Counted from the stretch's first letter, positions 23,783 through 36,760 are shown. The stretch is DNA of 64,000 nucleotides from Nyssa sinensis (GCA_008638375.1 CM018033.1:12061880-12125879), one strand, 5' to 3'. The notes: a model not told the origin generated them from the letters alone. A program made the numbers and translations.

Positions 23783-25663
23783 TGATAAGAGCATAATATT
23801 TAATATTTTTAATTTCTTTATATTTAGTTTTATAACATATTTTCTGTTTAAGTGAGCTGATTAATTTATTTATTGAATTAGGGAAGCATTGAAGGTAAAA
23901 GAATAGATATGGAGTATAATGTGTAATTTTCAGCTTTTAGGCAGATTCGATCTATGGAGCTTCACTTGAGTTTTGGATGGCGTTAGAGTTTCAGAATGAG
24001 GAAGTGGTCTTCATGAAGTTTCTAGAGGACGTCTTGAGCTTTTCAGAAAAGGTCTGGTTTGCAAAAATTCGAGTTCATTTGGGCATTCAAACATTGTTTC
24101 AAAGTCAGGCCTGGAAAGCTGATCCTGATTGGAGTTCCTATCCGACCAGTAAATTTCAGTGGGCCATAACTTGAGTTTGCGAAGTCCAAATCAGGTGACT
24201 CAAAAATCCAAATTTATCTACTCATCTAGGGCTACAACTTTCATGGAGATCCCAAATAAAGATTAAGTTCTTTTTGGATAGAAAAATAGTTCACAAGTTT
24301 CAACACGTTTTTGAGTGAATTCTATTAATCTGTTTTGAAAGTGGGCTAACCATAGAATAATGAAGGTTGCTGGACTTAGCTTTTACGGCTGGAGCAGGAA
24401 GAAAAGAAAATAGAAAAAGAAAGAGAAAGATAAAGCAAAAGAAGAAAAAGACAAAAGAAAAAAAAGGAAGAAGAAAAGTCAAGGTGGGCCTGGCTAGAAC
24501 AAAAAGAAGAATTGAAAGCTGGCTGGGCTTGGGCGTTGGAATGTGAAGCTAGGCTTGAAAGGCAGGGGCTGATGCAAAACCAAAGAAAGAAAAGAAGTGG
24601 AGTAAGTGCGGCTGCTGTGGGGTCAGGAGGAAAACAAGCTAGCGCTAACGTATAGGGCTTGAGTGCGGCTGATTCAAAAAGGGAACCGTGAGGGCGCTGT
24701 TTCGAGGGGCGTATTTAAAGGCGCAAAACAGAAGCAAAGAAAAACCTTGCGGCACAGAACAGAGGCAGCATAACGGGCTCAGAGACAGGAATTAAATTAT
24801 TAGTTTTGTTTTATTATTCAAGTATGTCATGTTAGATTTTTCAATTCAGTTCAAAGGAATTTCGAATTCTTATTGTAGTTTGATGGTTAAATAAAATCAG
24901 TAACATTATTTCTCCCTTTTCTTATGAATCTATTCATGATAATCTATTTTAATTGTTTTATTGATATTTGGTTTGATTAATTTAATCAAGGTCTGTTAAC
25001 TTGATCAGATTATTATTAATTGCTAGATTCAGGAAGTATATTACGTAATTGATATGATTCCTAATCAATTATGGCAAATAGTGATAGATGATTGTGGACA
25101 AGCTTTTGTTTATTGCTATGATTATCATGACCTAAGTTAAACAGTCTGAGCTTGTGTGATTGTTGCTTAGAATAATGTAATTTCCTGGATATTAATGCTG
25201 CCATTATATTAAATTGAGAGAGCTTGTTCTAATTGTCTGAAGGTTAGAATCTAATGGAGAGCTTGTTTCATTAGTGAGGAATTAAGAAAGATTTTGGTTA
25301 GTAGAGCTTGTTGTTACCTAGAATTATTAGATTCATTGAGAGGTAAAATAATGTTATATTTGATTGATTGTTCCATTAACTACGAGGGTAAGATTGAACC
25401 GAAGAACTGAAGCTTTAATTCATTGATTTCTATTATTAATTTAGTTTTCAATCATAATTAGTTTGATCAGAATTCCAAACCCCCCATTTATTATTTTGTT
25501 ATTAATTGAATTTTAGTTTAGAATTGGTTAGAATAAATAAAAAATAAATTATGAACACTCTCTGTGGGTTCGACCCTTACTCATTTAGCTACTGTGTTTG
25601 TTTTCTTTCATTGTGTTAGGAAGTAAGGTTAAATATTTTTGGAGTGTTAACGATGCGCTTCCA
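23783..25663 (+). repeat. A1 5' LTR (1881 bp)
   Basis: TGATAAGAGCATAATA at 23783 to CGATGCGCTTCCA at 25663. It matches the 3' LTR throughout, apart from the copy D insertion in the latter; after removing D and its duplication both LTRs are 1881 bp. Confidence 0.92.
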
Positions 25664-25667
25664 AAAT

Positions 25668-25685
25668 TTGGCGCCGTTGCCGGGG
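25668..25685 (+). other. A1 primer-binding site
   Basis: TTGGCGCCGTTGCCGGGG, starting 4 bases after the LTR. Its complement matches the 3' end expected for a tRNA-Asp, the usual primer of Athila/Tat elements. Confidence 0.85.
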
Positions 25686-25847
25686 AGTGTTTTCAGTCAT
25701 TTTTTTTATATTTTATTCTGGCTGCTTTCTTATTTTTAATTCGTCACTTTTTGGTTAATTTGTGTTTTTAGTTATTTATTTTTTATTTTTTTATTTCTTC
25801 TAATTTATTTTTGCTTATTTTTATTTATTTTCTGTTTCTTTTGGTTT

Positions 25848-26989
25848 ATGACTCGATCTTCTCAATCTGTTGAATTAAGGTTTGATCCAGAGATTGAGAA
25901 AACCGCACGAAAGTTGAGAAAAGAGACTTGGCAAGCTCGAATTGCAACTACAAATTCTAAAATAGCTAATAGTTTAGACAATGATTCAGAAGAGGAAGAT
26001 ATGGTTGCCCCTATTAACAATAGGGCTACTAGGAGTTTAAAAGAGTTGGCTGCTTCTAATCTAAATCAACAATCAACAATCATTGTGTATTGAATATCTT
26101 GATTTAAATGCTGCTTTTGAATTGAAATCAGGACTAATACATCTTTTGCCTACCTTTCATGGTCTTACAGGTGAAATCCATACAAGTATCTGAAGGAATT
26201 CCTTGTGGTATGTTCTAGCATGAAGCCTCAAGGAATAATAGAGGAGCAGATAAAGCTTAGGGCTTTTTCGTTCTCATTGGCAGACTTGGCAAATAATTTG
26301 TTATATTACCTTCCTTCCGGATCAATACAGACATGGAATGAGATGACGAGGCTATTTTTGGAAAAATATTTTCCTACTTCTATGGCTACTAATATAAGGA
26401 AAGAGATATGTAGCATCAGACAATATAATAGAGAATCTCTTTACGAGTATTGGGAGAGGTTCAAGAAGTTATGTTCAAGCTGTCCACCACACCAAATTGA
26501 TGATCAACATTTAATTCAATATTTTTATGAGGGGCTATTGCCAATGGATAGAAGTATGATAGATGCTGTTAGTGGAGGAACACTAGTTGATAAGATCCTA
26601 GATGCTGCTAAGAATTTGATTTCAACCATGGCAGCCAACTCATAGTAGAATGGAACCAGAATAGAGCATACACCTAAAAGGTGAATGAGGTAAGTACTTA
26701 TAACATTGAATGTCAAATTTCTAATTTAACTGCTATGGTTCGTCAAATGGCTGTAGGGAACATGCAAGTAGCAAAAGTGTGTGGAATTTGTTCGTTGTTA
26801 GGACATAATACAGATGTGTGTCTAACATTGCAAAAAGATGAAACTGTTTAACAAGCTAATGCAGTGGGAAATTTCCCAGGACAACCCTAGCACCAATATG
26901 ATCCCTACTCTAATTCTTACAATCCAGGATGGAGAGATCATCCCAATTTGAGCTATGGAGGAAATAGGCAGCCAATGCAGAATGCTTTT
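25848..26989 (+). pseudogene. A1 gag, N-terminal and capsid part
   Basis: An N-terminal 81-codon frame (25848-26093) with charged residues and a basic region is followed by the capsid domain (26205-26645: LRAFSFSLADLANNLLYYLP, WNEMTRLFLEKYFPTS, WERFKKLCSSCPPHQI). A broken nucleocapsid knuckle is readable through stops at 26770-26830 (CGICSLLGHNTDVC). Then YNPGWRDHPNLSY leads into the copy C insertion at 26990. Several stops sit where the family has Gln (TAG or TAA for CAG or CAA). Confidence 0.85.
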
Positions 26990-29900
26990 TGTCACGACCC
27001 AAAACCCACCCTATGCGGATCTCGTGTCGCGGGGCCGACCCGAAGGCCGTCCCTACTTTTTCCATTCCTGTATCATAGTACTAATATGTAAAGTACTAAA
27101 ACCTCAAAACAATAACAGCGGAAGTCTTATCAGTAATAGTACATCAGCGGAAGTCTTTCAATACACAATGTTAGCGAAAGTCTTTACAATACATAATATG
27201 GTTCTACATAAATAAATTAAGAACCATCATGACCAGCACCCGAGGGTGGTGAATACATGGGAGAACTAAAACATAAACTGATGCATTTCCTCACATGTCC
27301 TTCTATGTCTTTAAACTCCTACCGGGGTTTCGCGGCATCAGTACCTAAAATGGGGGTGAGGAGGGTGGAATGAGCTACAAGAGCCCAGCAAGTAAATACA
27401 GATCTCCGACACTGGTATCGAGGATCATAAAAGAATATGAATCCAAGAATAAGAATATGATAGCCAATCATAAAAATAGGATGCTATAATAGCCAATGGA
27501 AACAGTTGCCATTAAGGCCAATAAACAATGGAACACAATGTACAATTAGGAGTAAGGGACATATCATCAACATGAAACTCTTAACATGTGAACAGTGGCA
27601 AATGAACAGTAGGATCACAATGTAGAATCAGTAGGAATGGCATAACAATGTTCTGGAATTCTCAACGATAATACAATAACAAGAAAGTACTGCCATTATA
27701 ATTGATCACAATAAATCAATAAAAGAATATCTCGCAATACAAGATAATCATAAGAACAATGTAATTCAACAATTTTAGTTGAACAATCGTATAAGAGATG
27801 CTTTTGTTCTGTGTCAGGGCTTGATATGCCCTCGGTCCTTGGGGGCCCGGTTTACCCCCTTCAGTGCATTCCAGTGTATGGCCATATGTCCGTTCACGGA
27901 CTCGACCCGAAGGTCTTCAGTGTATTTAAAAGCATCGGATGGATATTGTGACTGAGCACAACTCCAGTATACATAAACATTTCATGATCATAAATGATTC
28001 CATAAGAGTATATAAAATGGAATATCATCAGTCAATGGAAACATAACAATAGGCATTTGAAAGTACGGTTCAACATGATAACAATGGTACAACAATAAAT
28101 CAATGTCCACCAGATAGAACAATATCACATTGTGGAGACAATAACATCAGATACGCTCAGGAGTACAATTTTGGCAGTACAAGAATGAACTTGGCTTGAT
28201 AACACCACATGGAAGAGAAAGGGTATCTACTTACCTCTAATGCGTTGCTAAATCAGTCTCCTGTAGGTTTGCCTTTTCCCGTTGAGTTCCCTATATATCA
28301 GTAAATACGTTTCAGAATAATTTCTATTCACCAGATCCTATGCCTTGCTATGATCAGTATTTCTAATACTTATTTAGGCTTTTATATGTCCGTTGTTCTC
28401 GGAACCTCTTTTCATAATTTTGACCTTACCAATAGATTCGGAAGGTTTAGAATAATAAAAATTCACTAATTATTTAATTCAATCGGAGTCCATTTGACTC
28501 ACCTATGAAGCAGGGGTATTTTGGTCATTTTTACAAGTCGTAACTTTTCGGGACTCCGTCTCGTGAAACGGACCTCACCATTGAACTCAGAGCATCCGAG
28601 ATAATAAAAATTGACTATTCATTTGCCCTATTTGGACCTCATTTGACCCACTTTTGAGTCAGGGGCATTTTTGTAAAAATTAATATTTAATTAATTTTTA
28701 TACTTGGGCAACAGTGAAATTTTCCAAAATATTTGGGGCCGGTTCATAAATCCCAGAAGCTGCGGTCTGAACCAGTTGGTTCAGACCCCAAAACCCTAAA
28801 CCGTCTTACCCTTGCCCTGAACCAAACGGTTCAATCCATTCAAGAACCGAAATACAATAAACCCAATTTCCTATCCCTATCCATGGTTCAGTTAACCCCA
28901 AAACCAATTCCTATTTATTTTCCGTGTAACCAAACAAGCCCAATCCCATTTAATTTCAAACCCAAAACGACACAGCTTAACTTACCCTTTTTATAACCGG
29001 TCGGGTCCCGACCCGATTCAAACCCAAACCCGTTCCTGTTAACCCGGTAGCCCCCCGATTTTCCGATCATCTCCCTCAAAGTTCCGGTGAGCAACAGTAG
29101 GGTTCCGGCGTCCCTTCCGACGCCGGTGACTGTTTCCATTTATTTTTCTCATGTATTTTTAATGCCATTTTATCCCTCATCACATGGGGATCACGAATCT
29201 ATCTTTGGTTTCCCATTTGAACTTCTCTAACCTCACGAATAGGGTGATTATCAGTTCCGGCCGGTTTTCCGGTGAACTGATTTTCTTGATTTCGTAACAG
29301 TTTCTTGACTGTTTTGGATCTAAATTGTTCCCAATAGTTTTCTGCATGCATAAGGATCGTTTTCATAAACATTTAAACAAATTTTAACCATAAAATTCAT
29401 GGGACCGAGATTATTCCATCAACCTGCAACTCCAATTTTCTCTATGGTTTCTACACCATTTAGCTTCATTCTTTTTGCAATAAATTCTATATTTCATGCT
29501 TGTTCAGACCCTACCATTATATCTAAGCTTTATGCTTTAAATTGAAATAACAGAGCTGAAATCAATTACCTGGGTTTCGGATTTTGAGCTCACTGTGACT
29601 CTCCCACCTTTCTGTTTCTGAACCAATCTCTCTCCCTTCTTCTCCCCTTGAGTTCCTGACCTTTCTTTCCTTTTCTAACCTCTCATCTCTCAAACCCGTA
29701 TACATATATATATGTATACAAAACACTCACCGCCTCTTCTCTCTCTACCTTATCTTTCTCTCTTCCCATCTCTTTCTTCAGTCCCTTTAACCGATCCCCA
29801 GTTGGTGGCCCTTGCCACCTGTAGCTGCGGTGGCAGCACACCCGAGCACACAAGACACCTCACACATGACCCACATGCAATTCCTTTCTTTCCATTTTAT

Positions 29901-30253
29901 TTCTTTTCATTTAATTATATTGTATTACAATATATATATATATATATATATCATTCAACCGTATATATGTATATATGTATACGTATATATGATATTCATA
30001 ATCATTGAGATTTACTTTAAAAATTTATGCGTCGACATTTACTTGCACGTTTTTCAATAAACTCGGCTTCCGGTGCAACGGCACCCGGACACCCGTGACT
30101 GTTTGCCTCTCGTACCTATGCATCGTAATTAAACAATACAGTCTATTACGCATCCACTTTTATTTATGTCATTTCACGGCTTATAATTCGGGATTACATT
30201 TATAGTCCGGTCCAGCCCGGTGCACATGCTATATCCCGGGTCGGGATATTACA
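26990..30253 (-). mobile_element. Non-coding TG...CA element, copy C (3264 bp, in A1 gag)
   Basis: Plus-strand ends TGTCACGACCCAAAACCC (26990) and GGGTCGGGATATTACA (30253), with perfect duplication CTTTT at 26985-26989 and 30254-30258. Gag reads on in register across the excised insert. Subrepeats at 28422 and 28571, exon-like segment 28235-28290, acceptor 27345/27344, TA microsatellite 29933-29952. The ORF at 29712-30060 is low-complexity. No coding. Confidence 0.92.
27345..28290 (-). other. Exon-like segment and intron signals, copy C
   Basis: Minus strand: TGATATATAG|GGAACTCAACGG (28290) to CATTAGAG|GTAAGTAG (28235), 56 nt and purine-rich. Acceptor CCATTTTAG|GTACTG at 27345/27344 closes an 890-nt interval. 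The terminal segment is 355 nt. Confidence 0.5.
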
Positions 30254-30258
30254 CTTTT

Positions 30259-31407
30259 CCAAATAACCAGCCCGGTTTTCAACATGTTCAATAGCAGCAT
30301 CCACCTAAACAAGCAGCTCTTTCTAGTTCTGGAACATCTCTTGAGGATATGTTTAAAACTTTTATGACCCATACGCAGCAATTCCAACAAGAGACAAGGA
30401 CTTCCATACATAATATGGAGAATCAGGTAAGTCAGCTTGCTACCATAGTTGGTCAATTGGATTCTCAAGGCTTAGGTAAGTTACCTTCTCAAACTATTAT
30501 TAATCCAAGAGAGAATGCAAGTGTTATAACATTGAGGAGTGGCAAACAATTGGAAGTACCAAAATCCACTGCTATAGTTGTTGAGGAGGAGACTAAGAAG
30601 GAGGCATAAATATCTAAGGTAATTCCCAATCCTTCTATTCAAGTTAAGACTAACCCCTTACATTTTTCATACAGATGTGCAAGGTCTAAGAAGGAGGAGC
30701 AAGAGAAAGAAATTTTAGAGACATTCCACAAGGTAGAGGTAAATATTCCTTTACTAGATGCAATTAAGCAAGTGCCAAGGTATGCAAAGTTTTTGAAAGA
30801 ATTATGCACTAATAAGCAGGAATTAAGAGATGATGAGAAGGTAAGTGTGGGGGAGAATGTGTCAGCAATTCTTCAAAGAAAGCTCCCCCCTAAGTGTAAA
30901 GATCCAAGTATGTTCACCATTCCATGTAGAATAGGTAATACTAGATTTGAAAGAGCCATGTTAGATTTAGGAGCTTCTATTAATGTCATGCTATGATCTA
31001 TTTATGCTTCTTTAAATCTAGGTTCTTTGAAAAAAACTGGTGTTATTATATAGTTGGTTGATCGTACTAATGCTTACCCTGAAGGGGTGATTGAGGATGT
31101 GTTAGTGTAGGTGAATGAATTAATATTTCATGTGAATTTTTACATTGTGGATATGGATGATGATACATCTCCTAATCCTGCACATATTTTATTGGGGAGA
31201 CCATTCTTGAAAACAGCTAGAACAATGATTGATGTGCATAATGGTACCTTGACCATGGAATTTGGTGGTGAAAAGATTCAATTCAACATTTATGAGGCCA
31301 TGAGGTACCCTAGTGATATTAATCATGTTTTTGCTGTTGATGTTATTAACCCTTTAGTGCAGGAAGTTTTTAACCAAACAAGTAACGAAAATTTGGAGGT
31401 AGGTTGA
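30259..31407 (+). pseudogene. A1 gag C-terminus and aspartic protease
   Basis: Gag linker with coiled region (30349-30609: FMTHTQQFQQETRTSIHNME, then VITLRSGKQL) and the AIKQVPRYAKFLKELC block (30760-30810), a Tat/Athila hallmark. The protease active site LDLGASINVML has its Asp codon at 30964-30966. The later protease part 31111-31407 includes ILLGRPFLKTARTMID and GGEKIQFNIYEAMRYP. At least four stops interrupt the frame (30607, 30994, about 31052, 31108). Nothing of pol follows. Confidence 0.85.
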
Positions 31408-32581
31408 GGAGTAAGTTATTGGGCAAACGACGTAAAACAAATGTGCTGCTTGGGAGGCAACCCAAGAAACTAGATTTGTCAATTTCTTTCCCTTTTTTCT
31501 TTTTATTTTTGTCAATTTTTTTTTCTCCTTTGCATAATTATCCTACATTGGGGACAATGTAAGATTTAAGTGTAAGGGAGAGGATTTAAACTTTGTTTAC
31601 TTTGCTAGTGTTGCTTAATTTTTATTTTTTATTTTTTATTTTCCCAAAAATAAAATAAAATAATAAAATAAAATAAAATAAAAATTCAATGTTTGTGTGC
31701 GAAATTGGATGGTTTTGTTTGGATTTTATTTGGCTAAGCTCTTGAAGGTTGCCAATGAATGTGTGAGAATTAATGCTGACTTGTAGGTTTTGGTTGATGT
31801 TTAATTAATTGATGAATAATGATGACCAAGTCACAATCCACACTTGAACTGTTGAAAACTAATTTGTTTTTATCTTTATGAGCATGAGTGTTGAGTATGA
31901 GATACATGCTTTATTAGCTAAGTTGTATGGGTGTCTAACTATGTGCATTGGTTTCAAGACTTAGAACTTGCTTAACTACTCATTTTGTTTTCTAATTATG
32001 GAGCTATGTTAGAGAAATGAATAGAAAAAAAAAGTAAAGTAAGTAATCATGTGGTGAGTTGAGATGGAACGTAAAACGCACTCACTCGTAAACACATGCA
32101 TAAAGTGAGATGGAGTGTAAACGCACTCACTAGTGGGTTGAGATAGAGCATAAAACGCACTCACTAAAAAACGCATGCAAAAAGGTGAGATAGAGCATAA
32201 AATGCACTCACCTAAATGAAAAAAAAAAAGTAGTTGTGTGGAAAGTAATAGTGGAAGAGCTATGCTTTGAGTCTTGAAATGGTGTGCATAGTTGTTCTCC
32301 CATGTGTACTTAGTTGTGTATTTATGTTGATCATAGGAAAGGTACTTGTATGCATGCACTTGAATTTTGAAATTGTTTTGTAGAAAATGACAAGATTGTT
32401 GTTGCGAAGTGATTGATGAAGTAATAACCAAATTCCTGCTAGTCTTTCCATTAATTTTCATGGATGAGCTATTGAACTCAAGACCTTTGAAAGTTTGGTT
32501 GAATGGATTCAAATGAACTTTTTGCTTTGCTCTCAGTTCTTGTTTACACGAGGACGTGTAAAAACTAAGTGTGAGAGAATT
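31408..32581 (+). other. A1 3' non-coding region and polypurine tracts
   Basis: AT-rich DNA between protease and 3' LTR. GGGAGGCAACCCAAG at 31454 is a phrase usually found after integrase in Athila-type elements, which suggests that pol was deleted between about 31410 and 31450. A purine tract AAGTGTAAGGGAGAGG is at 31568, and AAGTGTGAGAGAATT abuts the LTR at 32566. Four repeats of an AAACGCACTCAC phrase occur at 32070-32215. Confidence 0.65.
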
Positions 32582-33409
32582 TGATAAGGGCATAATATTT
32601 AATATTTTTAATTCCTTTATATTTAGTTTTATAACATATTTTCTATTTAAGTGAGCTGATTAATTTATTTATTGAATTAGGAAAGCATTGAAGGTAAAAG
32701 AATAGATATGGAGTATAATGTGCAATTTTTAGTTTTTAGGCAGATTCGATCTATGGATCTTCACTCAAGATTTGGATGGCGTTAGAGTTTTAGAATGAGG
32801 AAGTGGTCTTCATGAAGTTTTTAGAGGACGTCTTGAGCTTTTCAGAAAGGTATGGTTTGCAAAAATCCGAGTTGGTTTGGGCATTCAAACATTGTTTCAA
32901 AGTCAGGCCTGGAAAGCTAATCTTGATTGAAGTTCCTATCCGACCAGTAAACTTTAGTGGGCCATAACTTAAGTTTTCGAAGTCTACATTAGGTGATTCA
33001 AAAGTCCAAATTTATCTACTCATCTAGGGCTACAACTTTCATGAAGATCCCAAATAAAGATTCAGTCATTTTCGGATACAAAAATAGCTCACAAGTTTCA
33101 ATACGTTTTTGAATGATTTCTATTAATATGTTTTGAAAGTGGGCTGACTGTAGAATAATGAAGGTTGCTGGGCTTGGCTTTTATGGCTGGAGCATGAAGA
33201 AAAGAAAATAGAAAAAGAAAGAGAAAGAAAAAGCAAAAGAAAAAAAAAAAAGGAAGAAGAAAAGTCAAGGTGGGCCCGGGTAGAATAAAGAGAAGAATTG
33301 AAAGCTGGCTGGGCTTGGGCGTTGGAATGTGAAGCTGGGCTTGAAAGGCTGGGGCTAACGCAAAACCAAAGAAAGAAAAGAAGTGGAGTAAGTGCGGTTG
33401 TTGTGGGGC

Positions 33410-35347
33410 TGTAGAGACCTGGAAAAAATAAAAAAAATAAAAAAAAAATAAAAACCGTTAGAAAAGGGGGCTGTATCTAGTGTTAGGGCTAGAGAAGGGC
33501 TTAAGGGGTCTTGGTTTCTAAAGGATAAAAAGAAAAGAGGGAAAGAAAGAAGGCGCAGCAGGGAAACAAACCAGCAGCGGCGGCGGCGCTCCGGCGACCG
33601 AGAGAGAGGGAGAAAAGAGAGGGAGAGAAAGGAGAAGCAGCCGAAGCTGCTGGAATGTGAGAAAGAGAGAGGAGGGCCTCTGCGACTAAATCGTTCAGTC
33701 GGGTTGAGATCAAGCAGATTTTTCGATTTGGTCGTATCCGAGTTTGGAGGTGATCGACGTGTGTAGTTGGTGAACGGTGTTTGTTGTGGTTCAGAATTTT
33801 GTGAAATTTTGATTATGCCCAGAACTTATGGTTAATTATGAATTAACCCGAGAAATAAATTAATTAAATTTGAATTTAATTAATTAGAAGAGGAAAAATT
33901 ACCAAAAATGCCCCTAAGTCGAAAGTAGTCCACCAGACTCTGATTAAAATAAAAGAATAGTAAATTTTTATTATTTCGAGCATTTTAGACTCAACCGTGG
34001 AGTCCAATTTGCGAGAAGATGCCTAAAAAATTAGAAACCCATGAAGTGCAACATGATCATTTTGCCCTTTTAAGTGTAAATGTCCAAATTGAATTCCGCG
34101 AAAGCCTAAACTGACTTTGTTCGACATTCCGGACTCAATGGTAGAATTTATTTTGGGAAAATAGAAACCAATAAAATAGAGACAAAAAATTTGATGAATA
34201 ACATAATTCAAGTAGCAAATGAACTAAGTGGCATTTCATGATTTTAGGAACACTGAAAGGCAAAGAGAAGGTGCTCTGACCTTCTGCATTCTGATTGTTA
34301 GTTCCGCTACATCACGAGTACGACTACTTGGGTTGAGACCAACCCATCAAGTATGATATTTTGTTAAGTAAGAAATAGGATTAATTTTAGGAAAGATTAC
34401 CCTGTTGACTTAGTGATTTGCATATTTGTTTGACTGTTTACGTGCTTATGTGGTTCTTGTTATCTTTCTGAAGTTGGTTGAGTGATAGATGTGGATCATG
34501 ACTATATGTATATTTCATGTGTTGGCACAATGTATGATTTATGTTTTAGAGAATTGTCAAGATGGTGAATGTATAAATCAAGTATGTGATCAAGTTCATT
34601 ATTCATGATGTGTAGACTTGTGGATTGAACTATGTGATTTAATACCATTATTGCTTTAAGTAGAATATGCATAACTTAAAGCATGCTTCATACGTTGATA
34701 AATTGTTTTGTTGAGATTACATTATTGCATGGTGGAATCAGGGCATAGTGGCATAGTGTGATTCCTTGACAGCATGGTGTGAGTTGAGCACTTGGTGCTA
34801 TGCATTATGAGGGTGTAGATCCTGTGGTGAAAAACCCAAAATCGGCCATGGCTCTCATGTCAGCGGGGACAGACCGTAAAGTGAAACATAGTACTCAGGC
34901 TATCAGGGAAGGACCGTAAGATGATACATGGGTGTGGCATAGAGTTTGCATGGGTGCGTCATACATATTGATCATGTACTACATTGATGACATCGGATGG
35001 CATGTAGAGATAAATGTACACTTGCACATGCCACGCCTTAATTTTGTTTTTTGCATTAGTATTATATCATACCAGCATGTTGGCGCTGACCCATTCGTGG
35101 GCACAGGTTTCAGATAAAGCTCCTGGTACGTGGGACTTGATGAAGTCTTGGAGAAAGGAGAGGAAATAAATTTGGAAGAGTATTTAGCCCTGGGGGTTTA
35201 CTTTTGTAATATAAGGGCTTAAGCCCAAACAGTATGTAGGAAATAACTATTGAGTGTATCTTATATGTATATATGTTAAAGGAAAAGAATGCATGTTTAA
35301 TCTTCTTGAATTGTGGCCATCGAGTGAGGATGGATTGTGACGTGTTT

Positions 35348-35387
<40 letters not shown>

Positions 35388-35606
35388 GTATTGTGATTAT
35401 CAGGGGGGAAAAGGCTCGAAAAACAAAGGAGGTTCTGTCAAAATTTTCTGAAAAATTTAAGAACTCAACTATTATAAATGTGAAACTTATCAAGTCTTCC
35501 ACAGTAAGTTACATCTAGTTTCTTGTATTTCATTTTGTTTCTTTTTTGGGTTTTCGTTTTCGCATCTTGCGCCCCGGGTTCCTACTGGGAAATTCGGGGC
35601 GTGACA
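33410..35606 (+). mobile_element. Non-coding TG...CA element, copy D (2197 bp, in A1 3' LTR)
   Basis: Starts TGTAGAGACCTGGAAAA and ends AAATTCGGGGCGTGACA. The flanks GGGGC (33405-33409) and AGGGC (35607-35611) are a duplication with one change. The 5' LTR of A1 at 24615-24635 shows the empty site. Subfamily mate of B. Two subrepeats (about 33990 and 34130), exon-like segment 34248-34350, acceptor 35113, TA microsatellite 35350-35384. No coding. Confidence 0.9.
34248..35113 (+). other. Exon-like segment and intron signals, copy D
   Basis: GATTTTAG|GAACACTG at 34247/34248 to CCATCAA|GTATGAT at 34350/34351 (103 nt; donor weaker than in the others). Acceptor GGTTTCAG|ATAAAG at 35113/35114 gives an intron-like interval of 763 nt. 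Confidence 0.45.
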
Positions 35607-36664
35607 AGGGCCCAGGAGGAAAACAAGCTAGCCCTAACGTGTAGGGCTTGAGTGTGGCTGATTCAAAAAGGGAAGCGTGAGGGCACTGTTTTGAGGGGCA
35701 TATTTAAAGGCGCAAAACTGAAGCAAAGAAAAACTGTGTGGCTTAGAACATAGACAGCATAACGGGCACAGAGACAGGAATTAAATTATTAGTTTTGTTT
35801 TATTATTCAAGTATGTCATGCTAGATTTTTCAATTCAGTTCAAGGGAATTTCGAACCCTCATTGTAGTTTGATGGTTGAATCAAATCAGTAACATTATTT
35901 CTCCCTTTTCTTATGAATCTGTTCATGATAATCTGTTTTAATTATTTTATTGATATTTGGTTTGATTAATTTAATCAAGGCCTGTTAAATTGATCAGATT
36001 ATTATCAATTGCAAGATTTAGGAAGTATATTACGTAATTGATATGATTCCTAATCAATTGTGACAAATAATGATAGATGATTGTGGACAAGATTTTGTTT
36101 ATTGCTACGATTATTATGACCTAAGTTAAACAATCTGAGCTTGTGTGATTGTTGCTTAAAATAATCTAATTTCCTAGATATTAATGCTGCCATTATAGTA
36201 AATTTAGAGAGCTTGTTCTAAATTGTCTGATGGTTAGAATCTAATGGGGAGCTTGTCTCAGTAGTGAGGAATTAAGGAAAATCTTGGGTAGCAGAGCTTG
36301 TTGTTACCTAGGATTATTAGATTCGTTGAAAGGTAAAACAATGTTATATTTGATTGATTGTTCCATTAACTGCGAGGGTAAGATTGAACCGAAGAACTTA
36401 AGCTTTAATTCATTGATTTCTGTTATTAATTTAGTTTTTAATCATAATTTGTTTGATCAGAATTCCAACCCCCCCCCCCCCCCCCAATTTGTTATTTTGT
36501 TATTAATTGAATTTTAGTTTAGAATTGGTCAGAATAAATAAAAAATAAATTGTGAACACTCTCTGTGGGGTCGACCCTTACTCATCTAGTTACTGTGTTT
36601 TTTTTCTTTCCTTGTGTTAAGAAGTAAGGTTAAATATTTTTGGAGTGTTAACGACGCGCTTCCA

Positions 36665-36760
36665 TGCCTCAGTGGCACGGTGGTTCGTGTGTGGGGGTTA
36701 AGTGCCCACACGCCTCAAGGTTGAGGGTTCAAACCTTGGCAACAGCCCTTTACCCGTTAT
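36665..36760 (+). other. tRNA-like (SINE-type) module in copy F
   Basis: CAGTGGCACGGTGGTTCG resembles a pol III A box (TRGCNNAGTGG) and GAGGGTTCAAACC about 50 bp on resembles a B box (GGTTCRANNCC). A cloverleaf is not convincing, so this is not a tRNA gene. The same module sits antisense in copy E (50858-50947). A1 inserted at its first bases. Confidence 0.45.

Larger units (their letters stand above)
23783..36664 (+). mobile_element. Ty3/gypsy element A1 (Tat/Athila-like), non-autonomous, contains C and D
   Basis: Complete element with LTRs 23783-25663 and 32582-36664 and target duplication TGCCT on both sides (23778-23782, 36665-36669). The primer-binding site TTGGCGCCGTTGCCGGGG at 25668 is that of Tat/Athila elements (tRNA-Asp type). 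Excluding nested C and D it is 7.4 kb. Gag and protease are present but broken; reverse transcriptase, RNase H and integrase are absent: protease is followed after ~1.2 kb of non-coding DNA by the 3' LTR. The first ~235 bp of the two LTRs differ at about 5% of positions by eye, so it is not recent. Confidence 0.9.
32582..36664 (+). repeat. A1 3' LTR, split by copy D
   Basis: LTR pieces 32582-33409 and 35612-36664 (with the duplication). Ends TGATAAGGGC and ACGACGCGCTTCCA. It includes a poly-C run at 36472-36485 where the 5' LTR has only a few C. Confidence 0.9.
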
